The notes: generated from the sequence alone by a model not told the origin. DNA of 64,000 nt from Aricia agestis (GCF_905147365.1 NC_056412.1:7432001-7496000); one strand, 5' to 3'. Positions 21,772 through 33,688 are shown, counted from the first letter of the stretch. Program-made: numbers and translations.

Positions 21772-23751
21772 TTGACACTTTATAATTAAAATCAAATCAG
21801 TAGCTGTGAAAATGTTTTATTTTTAACACACTTTTGGAATAACACATGACTTGAACTTAAATACTATCAAAATTATCCTTTTTGTTTCGCCAAAAGCGGG
21901 TAAAAAAATAAAAGTAGTTTTGTCGGCGACAGTACCGGTCGTCCGTCAGAGCGCCGCGTCCGGTCAGTACATAATAAAGTTATTCGCCGTCTCCGACAAA
22001 CTCCCGCCGATAAATTACCCGCCCGCCCTCCGCCCCGCTCGTCCCCGCCCGCTCCCGCCAAATATTGCCCTAACTTTGAAGAATAACTAGGATTTCTTAA
22101 AGATAACTGCGAAAAATATAGCCGGGATAACGGACGCGTAAATCTTAATAACCTTTGTTTGTTACAAGATAACGTGTTCAGTTGTATAACAGTCTCAGCT
22201 ATGTATTTTTAATACTAAGCTGTGGTATCCAAAATAATATTTTCGTTTAACTATTATTATTCTAAACATTAATTTGATTAAAAATGTTTCATACTATTTT
22301 CATAATGATTGTACAATGTTCATATATAAGCATTTACTTTTAAGCTTGAAATATTTTGTAATATGATTTATATATTATTATAGGCTTGCTGTCAAATAAA
22401 AATAAAGGTCTAAAATTCGTAGACGTGCTACGTGCCGTAGCTCGTAGCACCGCGGTCTACGCAGGATGCTACGAGCTACGAGCTACGGCTGTTCTACGAG
22501 CACAATAACAACCTTACTGAGTCTCAGAGACATAATAGTATGGAGCTTAGGTAAAAATAAATAAATAAATATTTAAATAAACATTACTTTGTCCCAATAG
22601 GATATTACACTATTATAATTTACATCAAATGTACATTAAATTATTAAATCTATTATATAATTAAATTTACATTTAATTAATTAATGATAAGTATAATTAA
22701 ATATTTCTGAGTGCAGCAGTAAGAGAGTTTCCGATTTCGATCTGAATCCGATTCGAACGCGAGATTCACGGATGACGGAGAGATCAGAGAAGCGAGATAT
22801 TGGAAGCCGCATCTAGCTTTCATAGCAATATACTACTTCGCCTCGGACCGCATTCTTACGGATTTGGATTGGATTCGGTCGGACATAGTCCAAAACCGCT
22901 CTACACTAAAATTAAATAGCATAAAGAAAGACCAATAATATTTCAATTCCAAAATGGTTATTTTTTTAAAATGTTTCTAATTTTCCTGCTGCCGAATTGA
23001 ACCTCAGATTTCATCAAACTGATATTACGTAGCTCGTATTCTAGCAAAATCGAAACAGACAACAATGGTAAAAATAAAGGGTTTTTTATTGTAAACGGTT
23101 AGCCATTGTAGGTATCGGGGCATTGTTTGCGGCCGCGTGGATCTGATGGCGCGGCACTAATGCCGTATGAATGAAATTTACTGTCAATATCGGAGGCCCG
23201 CATGCGGCTTTGCGACGCTAACTCGCTTTACCATTATTTTATTTTACGTTTCAATGGTTTTTTCGTTGTTTTGTGTTATTATTTTAAAATTATTTGGACT
23301 GTGTAACGTAACGAGTGATAATAATGAAGACGTGAGTGGAAGAATCGAACAAGTAACATTTCGTAACATACGGACAATAACTAATTTTTTCCCTAATTAT
23401 TGTAATAAAATTTTTGACTTATCTACTTCATAACCAAGCTAATATATCTGGCTACATATATAATCCATACTTTTTCAATTTCAAATATTTTTTCCGGCCC
23501 TAAAGCCTCCATTAAAACAAAAAAAACGGGAGGTTTTTACTTACCCTATTCATCCACTAACGTCTTGAATTGTGTTAAATATGCTTAAATATTAATAGGC
23601 TCGTGACAACCCGATGTAACCTAAATTTTAAGCAGCTCATGGTGTATGATGATGATGACCGGTGTTTGTAATTGAAAATATATTTTAAATGTAAAAATAT
23701 ATTTTAAAGAATTATACTTCTGTATTGTTTTCATATTTGCCTTCAAAGGCT
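21772..23751. other. Unique DNA with several CpG-richer blocks
   Basis: Blocks at 21920-22080, 22725-22890 and 23095-23230 are unique and CpG-richer than surroundings. The 88-codon frame at 23167-23433 has a hydrophobic stretch but no recognised family. A cluster of inverted words around CTACGAGCTACGG is annotated separately. Confidence 0.3.
22419..22497. repeat. Cluster of inverted CTACGAGCTACGG words
   Basis: GCCGTAGCTCGTAGCA on one side and GCTACGAGCTACGAGC then TACGGC on the other can pair into a long imperfect stem. The same CGTAG-type vocabulary recurs at 34060-34110 and 34725-34880. Confidence 0.6.
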
Positions 23752-23935
23752 CAGCAGGCAACTGTTGAAATCAAATCCAAAGGAGTCAAAAATAATTGCA
23801 AAGTTTAAGAGACTATTAACAATGACTCGAGAAATTTAGCAGTCAATTGTTGAAGTCGAATCCAAAGCAGTAGATACAATAATAATTGTCTGCCTATAAG
23901 TTTAAGGGACTGTTAAATAATGAGTAGAATAGGTC
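23752..23935. repeat. Old tandem duplication, unit about 95 bp
   Basis: GCAACTGTTGAAATCAAATC and GTCAATTGTTGAAGTCGAAT start two related units; both go on with AAGTTTAAG(A/G)GACT(A/G)TTAA and ATGA. Divergence suggests an old event. Confidence 0.55.
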
Positions 23936-24983
23936 GGGATTACGGGCGCCCCGTATAATTTGTCCGGGATTATCGGCGACGGGCGAATCTCCGCGATTAG
24001 TCACAAGTAGCGGGATGTGCCGCGCGGCTTATCGCGACTCCCGCCGAATACTGATCGCCCCGCTCCAGGTACGCACGGAATTATTAATACTATAAATACC
24101 TTAAGATTAGCTCGCGAACGTGGCATAATTTTCGTAAGCCAAATACCGGCGTCGTATTAAAATATCTTACCGTATCCGTGTTCGTATCGTCATCCCGTTT
24201 TAGTCGATTCGAATGTAACTCTCCTAAAATACTTCGAAACGCGAATCTAATTCAATCGGGGATGTAAAGTTAAATATGAATTCGCACCGAAATCGCAAAA
24301 TGTAAAGTATGATTTAAGTTTGGAGGATATCTTGAAGCGAATATCTCTAAATGGTTTTCTACACGAATGAACTTGAGCTCTCTATTAATTACGTACAAGT
24401 TTCGGTCGTGCGTTTGAAAATCCGTGGTGTGGGGGACCAGGCCCCAGCGGGGACTGGGGTGGGGACAGCGGGGACAGCGGGGACACCGGGGCCAGCTGGG
24501 GCTGACTGAGGCACGCTGGAGACAGGACCGCTGGCCGGGCACCGAACCGCAAACTCTGTGCTCGACGCCCGCCACTAAATTAATTGCCAAATCCACTGGG
24601 GTGCTACTCGAATTTACTTTACAACGATATGAAATTAATTTGCAATAGATGAGTATACAATTTCAGATTGCAGCCGTATTCTGTTGATAGTTTGTACAAA
24701 ACTATTTGTTTTCCAATAATTGTACATAGCAATTCAATGTATAATTGCTCGATATTTTTTATGAATATAACATAGATTATTATTCAACATTTGTAACGAA
24801 TATCTTATGAACTATTATTTATATAATTTGACCCCAAATAGCCACAGTTAAAAAACAATAGTAAATATTTTGCTGACTTTAGCGCAAGCACCTTTGGCGC
24901 GAAGTTTTTAAATCTGCTCTGCCGTGTCATTCCACTACGCTGTGACTGAACTTAACTCAAATGTATATTATTATAACACAATC
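23936..24983. other. Unique DNA with GC blocks at 23940-24260 and 24420-24560
   Basis: The first block (GATTATCGGCGACGGGCG) is CpG-rich and unique. The second has repeated GGGGACAGC units on the plus strand with several G-runs that could form a G-quadruplex. Open frames crossing it are low-complexity and not convincing. Confidence 0.35.
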
Positions 24984-25080
24984 GGCAGTATCAGCAGTAT
25001 ATGCCACGATTGGCAGCATCAGTACTATATGCCACAATTGGCAGCATCAGTACTATACGCCACAAACGGCAGTATCAGCG
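24984..25080. repeat. 28-bp tandem repeat, 3.5 copies
   Basis: Units beginning GGCAGYATCAGYAGTATATG / GGCAGCATCAGTACTATAYG follow each other at 28-bp spacing. They end in a CpG-rich unique block. Confidence 0.85.
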
Positions 25081-25645
25081 AGCGAAGGGCATCGGCGTGT
25101 GCGGTCCGGCGAACGGTAATTGGGGTCCACCTCAGGCGCGAGCCGCAATCAATTCCTGTCCGCGCTCGTCGCCGCCGCTGCCCAGGACTCTGGCCCGGGA
25201 ATTCCACCACTGCGGGGTACTGAGGTAAACCCAACAAACTCCTGGTACCGTAAGGGTCAGGTAGCATTGCGATGTGACGAAGCGATGCACTTTTTAATTG
25301 GCCATTTAAAATTGGAAGTAGCCCACGAAAATCCTGCTGGTTTTTTTTGTAAATTAGTATTAAATGGTTCCTTTGCATTGCCTCATCATGTTTAAATGTC
25401 AACTGTTCCTTATAGTTAGAAAAACAAATGAAATTGGTAATTGAACATCTGAATGTTACCCATAAACCTATTTGGCTATTGTAAAAAAAGACGTTAACCG
25501 GTAACCAGTTATGTACTTTTAAAAAATCATATCTGTAAAAGTCAGTCTGTCTAGCGTCAAAAACTACAAAACCTAAACCAATAACTGGCCGGGTCGATCC
25601 TTTAAAACGTAAACGTTTGGCAAAATTAATAAGGCGAACGTGCAT
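25025..25645 (-). other. Longest open frame in the window, 206 codons, unrecognised
   Basis: The frame runs through the 28-bp repeat, a CpG-rich block and an AT-rich block. I recognise no domain, no signal peptide, no consistent composition: its N-terminal half is aromatic-rich and its C-terminal half arginine-rich, as expected from translating DNA of different composition. Plus-strand overlapping frames exist in the same place. It may be chance; a remote mobile-element protein cannot be excluded. Confidence 0.12.
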
Positions 25646-25649
25646 GTGT

Positions 25650-26093
25650 GCTCAAAATATCAATTAGCAAACCCGGCCAGGAACAAAAGATATTACCCCC
25701 CTAATGAATTCGTAATCTCTGTAATCTGTTCAATGAGAAATGGCATTTTCCAAATAGCGGCGCGCCGGCAAACAAATTAAACCTTACCCAAAAATGAATT
25801 TATCACGTAGCGGCTCTAGAGGAGCTCGACTAACTATCTCGATACTAGTAACAGAACTCTAGCCGCTATGCAAAACTGAACTTTGCTGTTAATGCGATAA
25901 AGCTGCAAATATTTTGCTAGAATATTTTTGCTGTCCTAAAATATTAATATTTTAATTGTTATTTATAAAAATAACTTTCTACGTTAGTACCTGTAGATTA
26001 TGGACCAATTTTTTTTCCTTGATGACTATTTACGAGTTTGAAGTGATATAATTCATACTGTGTTCACATCGTGTTTCCAAATACGATATCGCC
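25650..26093. other. Unique DNA, nothing recognised
   Basis: Contains CTCTAGAGGAGCTCGAC-type words and short AT-rich parts. No open frame of note on either strand. Confidence 0.35.
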
Positions 26094-26221
26094 CTAAGAC
26101 GTATGTGCACTACACGGAATTTTACCGTCCGGCGTTCCGATTTCTTACATTTTGATATGGCAAACGTGAAAGTAATGAACGCCGGACGGTAAAATTCCGT
26201 GTAGTGCACAAACGCACTTAG
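26094..26221. mobile_element. Palindromic MITE with perfect 32-bp core arms
   Basis: GTGCACTACACGGAATTTTA and the following CCGTCCGGCGTT are exactly mirrored at 26179-26210. The outer CTAAG words extend the symmetry. Spacer about 45 bp; no open frame. Confidence 0.85.
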
Positions 26222-26276
26222 ACTAGAAACATCTGTCATATCATTGTCAATCACAGTTTGTATAGAAAATGAAGAG

Positions 26277-26934
26277 TGTCACAGACAGAGCAGGTAATGT
26301 AATGTATCTTTCCCTACATTTCAATGCTTGACGCACATTTCAGCTGCTAAAGTGTTATACAGTTTTAACACAGTTTTAGGCCATAGTATTACAACATTAA
26401 TGTTGTAATACTATGGCCTTTCGAGTTACTTACTATTAGATTCACTAGATAGTTCATCAGAAGATGATTCGGATTGTAATTTTGATGCGCGCATTGTTAC
26501 ATATTGTGTCAAAAACAGAACGATGTGGATTGAAGATATTTGATTGAAAATATAGGCTTTGGGGAACAGACTGCCTGCAGTTCCTGCTGTGAAGTGCTGT
26601 GCTAAGGTGGCAAGTGGCAACACTGTGTGTATCTGTCTATCATACTATAATATAATCACAGACATTTTTGAACACCCTATGAAGAGAAGGGATGTATCGT
26701 AATATACAGAAATATATTGAGATGTATTATATATATATTATACATCTCAATATATTTCTGTATATATATATATTTTCATATAGCTCGGTATCTTAAGATA
26801 CGAAGATGTAAAAATATACATTATAGCTGCTGTGTGTGGTCTCCTGACGATTTCTATAGAAAGATGTATTGAGATATATCGAGATGTATCGTGCTATAAT
26901 AACATCTTTACATTACCTGCTCTGTGTGTGACAA
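26277..26934. mobile_element. Composite 658-bp element with nested palindromes
   Basis: GTCACAGACAGAGCAGGTAA with TGTAATGTAT at the left is mirrored by TTACATTACCTGCTCTGTGT with GTGAC at the right. Inside are a perfect 40-bp palindrome (26379-26418, arm GGCCATAGTATTACAACATT) and a 65-bp AT-rich hairpin (26702-26766, 26-bp arms). No transposase. These may be separate nested insertions. Confidence 0.6.
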
Positions 26935-27000
26935 GCTTGACAAGTTTCTCGACAGGGAGTCAATGACCGCTGCAGACAGAATTCCGCGATTTGAGAATAG

Positions 27001-27022
27001 TAATCAATTACCTCGATGGTAC
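27001..27022. mobile_element. GTAC-end MITE, terminal fragment
   Basis: Only the right end AATCAATTACCTCGATGGTA remains. Confidence 0.55.
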
Positions 27023-28935
27023 CTTCGTAGCTAGTACTGTTCTAATACTCTCGGGTTAATATTGCTATGAAAATTCAGTTGATCTCTTGAAATAAGTAGA
27101 TACTTAAATATTATACAATTTTATTTTTACATTTTTTTTCATTTTCCTTGCATACATACTTCGTTTATTTAATGTAGACACCGGCAGGAATTAACGGTAA
27201 GCAATTACCAGCAAGCGGCGCCGGGTCCGTCCCAAATATTTTAATTTGAAGTGGTCACTGTCCACTGTAAGACTGGCTGCGTCCACTGGCGCTGTCCGCG
27301 CGACATATGGCGCCCCGTGATTAATATGCAGGACGGAGATTGAAACAGACCGAAATGTACCTCGCTTTTTGATTTCATACAAAATTCACAATCGCTACTC
27401 GTTCGCGTAGCAATTGGAAATTTTGAACATGAAAACAAAAAATATTTGGGGAAAGAGCAGTACCGGGTATTCAAACGATTGCCAAATAACAGCTTACAGC
27501 TATTAATATTTCACGTTAAAGTTACATTAATCAATTCGGACAACGTATTTGCGCTTCTTGGACTTCTTGGAAAACGTTGCGCTGAAATATAAAATTAACA
27601 ATTGCAAACATCACTAGATACATCAATTTATTTGTAAAAACTTTTCGAGAATCGAATAGTGAGCGTTAATTTGGCTCAACCTGATCTATAATTTAACGAG
27701 CTTTTACGTCGTAAATGAAATAAATGATTAAAGTGTGTACATTATGCACAGTAAGCCGTTAATAAAATATAATTAGCAGCAACTATTAATATTTCGCGAA
27801 GTATAATATTATTTCGGCAGACATTAAGCATTTACTACCGGGGCGTTATCATCAGCGCGACTCGAAATAAAATGTGAGTTAAGACTCAAGTTTGCACAAT
27901 AAATAATTGTTTCCCGAGACGTAATTGCCGTAATTTCATGAATAATTACCGCCACAGCGCAATTAAATAAATTACAGTAGAAATAACGACCTCCTTCGGG
28001 CTTTAGTTTAAACTTAGGGCGCGCCGGCTGCGGGCTCACCGCTCACCGAACATAACTCTTACGTCTTCAAACATAGTATTTTACTGCAGTAGCTCGTAAA
28101 CTATACGATATCGTGAGTTCCACGTGCAGGTCGAATTAAAAGCGCACGAGGTTCCGAAATAAAGTTAAAATAGTGCTTACTCAATACTCATTTGTTACTT
28201 GTTGTCAACAATAATTGTGAACATACAATTTTTACGTTGACTTGTGGATATCGTTAAAACTTAAAAATATTTAAAATTCGTTTTCGTATTATTTTAGCTT
28301 TAATTTTGGAACTTAAAAAATGTTGACGGCAGGTGTTACACGAATTGTTTCACTAAACAAGAGATAAATTGTACTGAAACGTATGTATCTTAATATTTCT
28401 CATACACCCTCAACGCCTCAACTGGCAATATCTAAAGTATTACTATTATTGGCTATAAATTAAATTTCCCACAATTTAAAGGTTGGACAATTTGCGGCCG
28501 AGCACAATCTAAACACGTAACCGCAAATCGTAGCGCAAAACGCGGTTAGGCTGAAAATTTCAAAAAGAGAATCGCTTCTGTCATACGCGATATGGCTCGC
28601 TTCCAAATATCGGGGGCGGGGGCGGCGGGCGGCGGGGACGGGGAAGGGTTGCCCCACACGGCCAGTTAGTTACGCCGCGAATTATAGGGGCCATTACGAT
28701 TCATTAAGGCCAGTTAAGCTTAAACCGGTGTTTACGCACGCACACACGGCCGCGGCGCACAGTGCACACTCGCAACTCCCGCGCGCGACAGGGACGGACG
28801 CCGGTCAGTGTAGCGATGTGAAGCTGCGGGTATAATTAGTGGAGTTTAGGGCCTGAAGCACTGAAGTGTGAGTTTTAAATTTGACAAATTCTACAGAGTT
28901 ACGTAGGGTTTTTTTCTTCTATTTAATTTATGTTT
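27023..28935. other. Unique DNA with CpG-rich blocks; candidate regulatory region
   Basis: Blocks at 27180-27400, 27840-28060 and 28440-28830 are unique and GC-richer, holding homeodomain-like TAATTA/ATTAAT cores between CpG patches. At 28611-28650 a G-rich run could form a quadruplex. Open frames inside are short and overlapping. No gene recognised. Confidence 0.35.
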
Positions 28936-28937
28936 AA

Positions 28938-29090
28938 GGGTTGATTCAGACCGCAACACAACGAGTAGATGCATTTCTAAATTAGTATGGATTTGACAGA
29001 TTCGCAAGACATCTGACGCAATTGAAATCTGTCAAATCCATACAAATTTAGAAATGCATCTACGCGTCGCGTTGCGGTCTCAATCAACCC
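28938..29090. mobile_element. MITE with about 65-bp arms
   Basis: GGGTTGATTCAGACCGCAAC, then GTAGATGCATTTCTAAATT and ATGGATTTGACAGATT, are mirrored on the right side. A deleted relative lies at 43263-43347. No open frame. Confidence 0.8.
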
Positions 29091-29140
29091 TTACGCGTGG
29101 GATATTCATTGTTTCAATGCAAAAATGATTTATAAATATA

Positions 29141-29425
29141 CTAGATGTCCCGCGCGGCTTCGCCCGCGTAAATTAGAAATTTTACAGAATCCGTAGGTAC
29201 ATTTTCCCATAAAAAATATTTCCCCCGTTTTTCCCACATTTTCCTGAGTTTCTTCTGTCGTATTAGTCTTAGAGTAATAATATAATATAACCTTCTCGAT
29301 AAATGATGAGTCTTACTCGATAAATGATCTATCTAACACTGAGATAAGTTTTTAAATCGGACCTGTAGTTTCTGAGATTGACGCGTTCAAGCAAACATAC
29401 TCTTCAGGTTTATAATATTAGGTAG
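29141..29425 (-). mobile_element. Helitron-like short element, family C copy 1
   Basis: In reverse it ends with the hairpin CGCGGGCGAAGCCGCGCGG and CTAG (29144-29141). The other end TTTATAATATTAGGTAGA matches those of related elements. Confidence 0.55.
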
Positions 29426-29499
29426 ATATAGATTTTTTTAATTATCGCTTGACAAACTCGAGTCTCGATCTAAAAGACTATGAAATGGTATAATATGGT

Positions 29500-29524
29500 A
29501 GTGATGATGATGATGATGATGAAG
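29500..29524. repeat. (GAT)n microsatellite
   Basis: GTGATGATGATGATGATGATG; the reverse-strand poly-histidine frame over it is an artefact. Confidence 0.9.
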
Positions 29525-29639
29525 AATGTAATTTGCATAGTAGCATATGCTTTCTGTTCTTAAAACAACGCCGAAACTCCCAAACTTGTATCTATAAAGA
29601 ATCAGGAATTCTCTCAGCACCTTCCGAACCACGGTATAC

Positions 29640-30285
29640 CAGGTATATCTCGGTGCAAAATCTTACTTGTTGGTAGCATATGCTTAGAATACTTCTCACG
29701 AAACCGAAGTCACCATATGTTTCCCTATAAGTTTTGAGGAGTTCCCTCGATTACTTATGGATCCTTCATCAGATCACCACTTTTCTGAATATAATACCAA
29801 ATTGGAATGATACCCTATATACCAAAAGAAAAATTTTGAAAATCGGTTAACAAACGGCGGAGTAATCGTTGAATATAAGAAAACGAACATAACACCTCCC
29901 CCATTTTGAAAGTCGGTTAAAATTGTAGCCTATGTGTTATTTATTTAATATTTTAATCAGCACATGAATTGAATAACAATTTTTTTTTCAAATTAATCGT
30001 AGCACCATCTGTCAGGACAAACTAAAATTGAAATAGAATAATATTGAATGCGATGATAGCGCCGTCCGCCGGATCTAATGTAAAACATTCCAAAATCAAC
30101 AACTCCTTATAAATAAGAAATTAATTGAAAAAACATTTTCCAGTAGACCAAACTGTAAATCTAAACCATTCTCGAATCTCCACGAACACACACAAAAAAT
30201 TTCATCAAAATTGGTCCAGTCGTTTAGGAGGAGTTCAGTCACATACACACGCACACAAGAAATATATATATTAAGATAGAAAATT
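29640..30285. repeat. Debris of interspersed repeats
   Basis: Two segments look repetitive: 29690-29920 (ending ACAAACGGCGGAGTAATCG and AACATAACACCTCCCCC) and 29990-30285 (GTAGCACCATCTGTCAGG, AATTTCATCAAAATTGGTCC, ACACACGCACACAAG). They resemble 3' tails of insect non-LTR or Helitron elements. Exact limits unknown. Confidence 0.4.
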
Positions 30286-30289
30286 AATT

Positions 30290-31570
30290 CAGGCTCGTTT
30301 ATATGATCTAACTACCAACAAGTTTTACATCTGTTTAAAAATTAAGAGTTACGTTACGTAACAATTATTGTGTTAAAATATCACTTAAATCTTTTGTTTC
30401 TTGTTCCATATAAATAATGGTAAATGTATAAAATACAATACTGTTATGTGTGCATTTTTAAGCAAATAGCTGGGAGGCTGTAATATGTAAATGGCTGAAT
30501 GGCCGGAGCTGGCGCGCGGCCAATATTGACAGTATCGCCTATCGACTCCTAACCTGAGGCTACGCGCTGTCAAATATTATTAACTAACGCACGAGTGTTG
30601 CTATCTATAAAAGCCGAGTAGTTTGAAATTCTGATATTGATCTCTTAGTAATTAAAACGGAAATGTTCTTCTTTCATTTAAAAAGTTGGAAATTATGATC
30701 TCAATTAATTCACAACAGCACACTAAAGTTCGTATCGAATGACAATGATAAAAGATGGATTTATGATATGATGCATTGAGAATTGAAATGTTACGTAAAC
30801 GTGTTCTAGATTAAATGCTTGTAGTCAAGATAAAAGATGATCGTAGAGCTAGGTTAATATAACTACTTATTCTTCACATACATGCACTAGCACATAATAT
30901 TATGTAGCAAACAAATAGATGTCATATTGTTACACCGATTTTGATTTCGTCAAGTTCGAGTAATATTGTGATTTTAATTAATATGTAGATAGCGACTACA
31001 TAATAAACAAAAATTATTACATGCAATGACTAGTTTGTAAGTTTAACTGTGATTTTATTTGTTGTCCAAATCCAAATAAATAAATAAATCTAATCAAAAC
31101 ATTCTTGAATGCTCGCGTGCAGACTTCAGCGCTATAAAATTTACAGGATATTTGTGTGACCGAGCCGGCTACGTTCTGGTTGATTAATGGTCATTTTAAC
31201 GGAGCGCGACAAAGTTAAATTGACCAGCTTATTTCTGCATGGTCGAGATTGTTTCGTCACTACAAATATGACCTGTACGCCGTAGACAATAAGCGCCACG
31301 GTACACGCAGGAGTAAAGTGGCAAATATTGTATCTGCCAATTTGTAGTTCTCTACATGCAGCGGGCAAATAACTGAGGATCGTTTACCGATGCTTTTGAC
31401 AGCCAGTATCGCTCAGTAAACATCAATTATAGTGCGGACCACTTTTGTTCAACTTTTTTTATATACGATAATATTTTTTAATTTTAGAGTGTTGTAATCA
31501 TTGGTTATTGCATTTATGTCGACGAGTATATATCTACTTGGGCCAGATAGTCTTATTTAACAATAGACTA
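30290..31570. other. AT-rich DNA, no gene recognised
   Basis: A GC patch at 30490-30560 (GGCCGGAGCTGGCGCGCGGC) and a unique block at 31140-31380 stand out slightly. Frames here are short and show no similarity. Confidence 0.3.
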
Positions 31571-31574
31571 AGAA

Positions 31575-32150
31575 AGTAATTCAATAGTCGAATTAAAAAC
31601 GCCTGGAAGAGCTACAGTGGTCCATGAAGACGCTAATGAAGGGACATTTACTAATCTTCCTAAAACGCAGACTCGTCGACGTGTATATTCTGTTCACCCT
31701 AACTTACGGCGCTCAGACCTGGTCATTGGCCGAGACGCAAAGGTCCCAACTCGGAGTTTGTCCAAGAGCAAAATGGAGATCAGCATGCTAAGTTTAAGAC
31801 TGGCTGACCGGATAAAAATTAGCTCGCTGCGCTCCAACACTAGTGTTAAGGACGTCGGCATGAAAGCTCCCAAGTTAAAGTGGAACTGGGCGGGTCATAC
31901 CAGCTGCATTCATCCTGACCATCGGGCATCCTGACCATTGGGCAGGTCACCACAGAGTCCCCACAGAGTGGGTATCAGAAGACGGATGACACCGCCGTGG
32001 ACGGCCTCGAAAAAGATAGCTGAATTACCTGCTGACAGCGGATGAACTTGATGCCTAAAAACCAGGCTGGTCTGCGGTGGCGTTAGAACTAGACTGATGG
32101 ACTTTGGGGAGGCCTTTGCCCAGCAGTGGGATAGTATAGGCTCTTAAAAA
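31575..32150 (+). pseudogene. 3' end of an RTE-type LINE (reverse transcriptase C-terminus)
   Basis: Successive frames give SRIKNAWKSYSG, then LTYGAQTWSLAETQRSQLG, then (shifted) MLSLRLADRIKISSLRSNTS and GMKAPKLKWNWAGHTSCIH. These are the thumb/C-terminal end of reverse transcriptases of the RTE class of non-LTR elements in insects. The tail TTTGGGGAGGCCTTTGCCC, AGCAGTGGGATAGTATAGG before an A-rich end is characteristic of that class. There are at least two frameshifts and further stops; all upstream domains (endonuclease, YxDD core) are absent, so this is a 5'-truncated dead copy. Confidence 0.8.
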
Positions 32151-32337
32151 ACAAAAACATTTGTTATTGGCTATAAACATAATATAAAAAAAATATCATA
32201 CCAAGCATTTCGATACCAAAATTCGTTAATGAGATAAGTATATACAAAGTATAAACTTTGTAAACTTATTTTAATTCGGTTCTTACCGAAAATATAGGAT
32301 AATAAAATTTTAATGTGAACGGGCGTTATGCCATTTA

Positions 32338-32800
32338 ACGTGTCGCGCCTGCACTGGTCCATGACGGTCGAAAACGTCATAAACTACATCCACGAGAAGA
32401 CCACCTAGACCTTGAGGGTCTGCACTCTCGCCACAAAGTGAAGTTCCCTTGTGGTGAGAGTGCGGCCTCAAGTTTTATCGATCTTCAAAGTGGAGGAGTT
32501 CTGGCCCGCCAGTGTAGTTTACCGAAGGTTCCGGGGGAGGCTCTCGAACGAAGCGCACATCACGTCGCCGAAAGAGACTTTACGTGGTAAAGTGTAGTGA
32601 GATTGTGTGTGTGAATGTGTAAATAATATATATTAGGATAAAATTGTTCGGCGTGCATCCGTTGTCTGATTGCCATAACACAAGTTTTACTTCGCATGGG
32701 ATTAGGCGACGTGATGTACGCTACCTAGCTTTTATACTTACTATTGTATATTATGGTATGGTTAATAAAGAATTTGAATTTAAAATTTATTTGGCTTTCA
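32338..32800 (+). pseudogene. Second copy of the ORF1-like retroelement protein, 3' end
   Basis: VSRLHWSMTVENVINYIHEK matches the domain seen at 3255-3320. A stop follows TT, then the frame shifts, leaving LHSRHKVKF and EEFWPASVVYRRFRGRLS in other frames, and a terminal LRGKV stop. The sequence then runs as a 3' non-coding tail with AATAAAGAATTTG near 32765. No reverse transcriptase is seen after the stop, so the element could be ORF1-only, or the second frame was lost. Dead copy. Confidence 0.6.
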
Positions 32801-32809
32801 TACATCGTC

Positions 32810-33337
32810 AAGCTACGCCTCATCAACACTCGTTGCGGTGAGAGCTGACCCTAAGTGTAAATAAATCCGTGTAGGTTAAATGAACCGGCAAAATCAGCGT
32901 TTACCTGAACAAGCTCATTTAAAATTCGTCCCAGCAATTTATTCTCGGGCCAGACACATTAACAAAGGCTGACCTGAAAGAAATCCCAAAAAACAGTTCA
33001 ACTAAGCCCGCGGGCTATCTAATAACATTTATTACCGGCCGCCGGTCCCCTGTGTCCACTTCCGGTTCCTGATAAACGGCCGCCATTTTTGCCGCCATAT
33101 TTATTTATAGGTACTGTTGAGAGATAATGTCGATGAATCGTTCATTGCGGCCCACGGGATACATTATTGTTTACCGATTTTACCTGTAAGAGAATAAAAG
33201 TAATAAAAATTCATAAGCGAATTTTAGTGGCATAAAAATCAATAAAATTGCTGCAATATTTGAAGATTTAGTTGAAGGGTTAGGTCCTAGGCAACAAAAA
33301 CAGGATATTTTATAACAGCAATCAGCATACATTATAG
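32810..33337. other. Unique DNA with a GC-rich block at 33000-33110
   Basis: The block has GGCCGCCATTTTTGCCGCCA, two YY1/Pleiohomeotic-like GCCGCCAT sites 12 bp apart. No coding signal. Confidence 0.3.
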
Positions 33338-33654
33338 GTGTCATCGAGTAAATTGATTCCCAGGCAGTTGACAGACCTACGTCGTTTGGTCGGCTTATGT
33401 CAATTCAATGTTAGCTGTGAATGTGATCTATCGGATAAACTTAACGCGTCTAACGGCCGTTCCCAATATTTGATCTATCTCTGGTTTTGCCCTACTAGAG
33501 ATAGGAGTAGCTCACATTAGACATAAATTTTATGTCAATTGTGAGCTATTCCTATCTCTAGTAGGGCAAAACCAGAGATAGATCAAATATTGGGAATGGC
33601 CGTTAATTACTTAAGTCCTCCATCTGCCTAGGAATCAACTTATCTGATAGTATC
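33338..33654. mobile_element. GTAC-end MITE, copy 5, interrupted
   Basis: Left end TCATCGAGTAAATTGATTCC, right end CTAGGAATCAACTTATCTGA. It is split by the hairpin element at 33454-33602. Confidence 0.75.
33454..33602. mobile_element. 149-bp hairpin MITE nested in copy 5
   Basis: Left arm CGGCCGTTCCCAATATTTGA onward is repeated in inverse for more than 60 bp with about four mismatches. The flanks read TAA / TTAA. The few mismatches indicate a young insertion relative to its host. Confidence 0.85.
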
Positions 33655-33688
33655 TAGAAAACAGCTGGTGCTAATTTCATCCGAAAAA

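Noticed and set aside
29438..29632. Histidine-rich minus-strand peptide
   Set aside because: The histidine run is the translation of a (GAT)n microsatellite.
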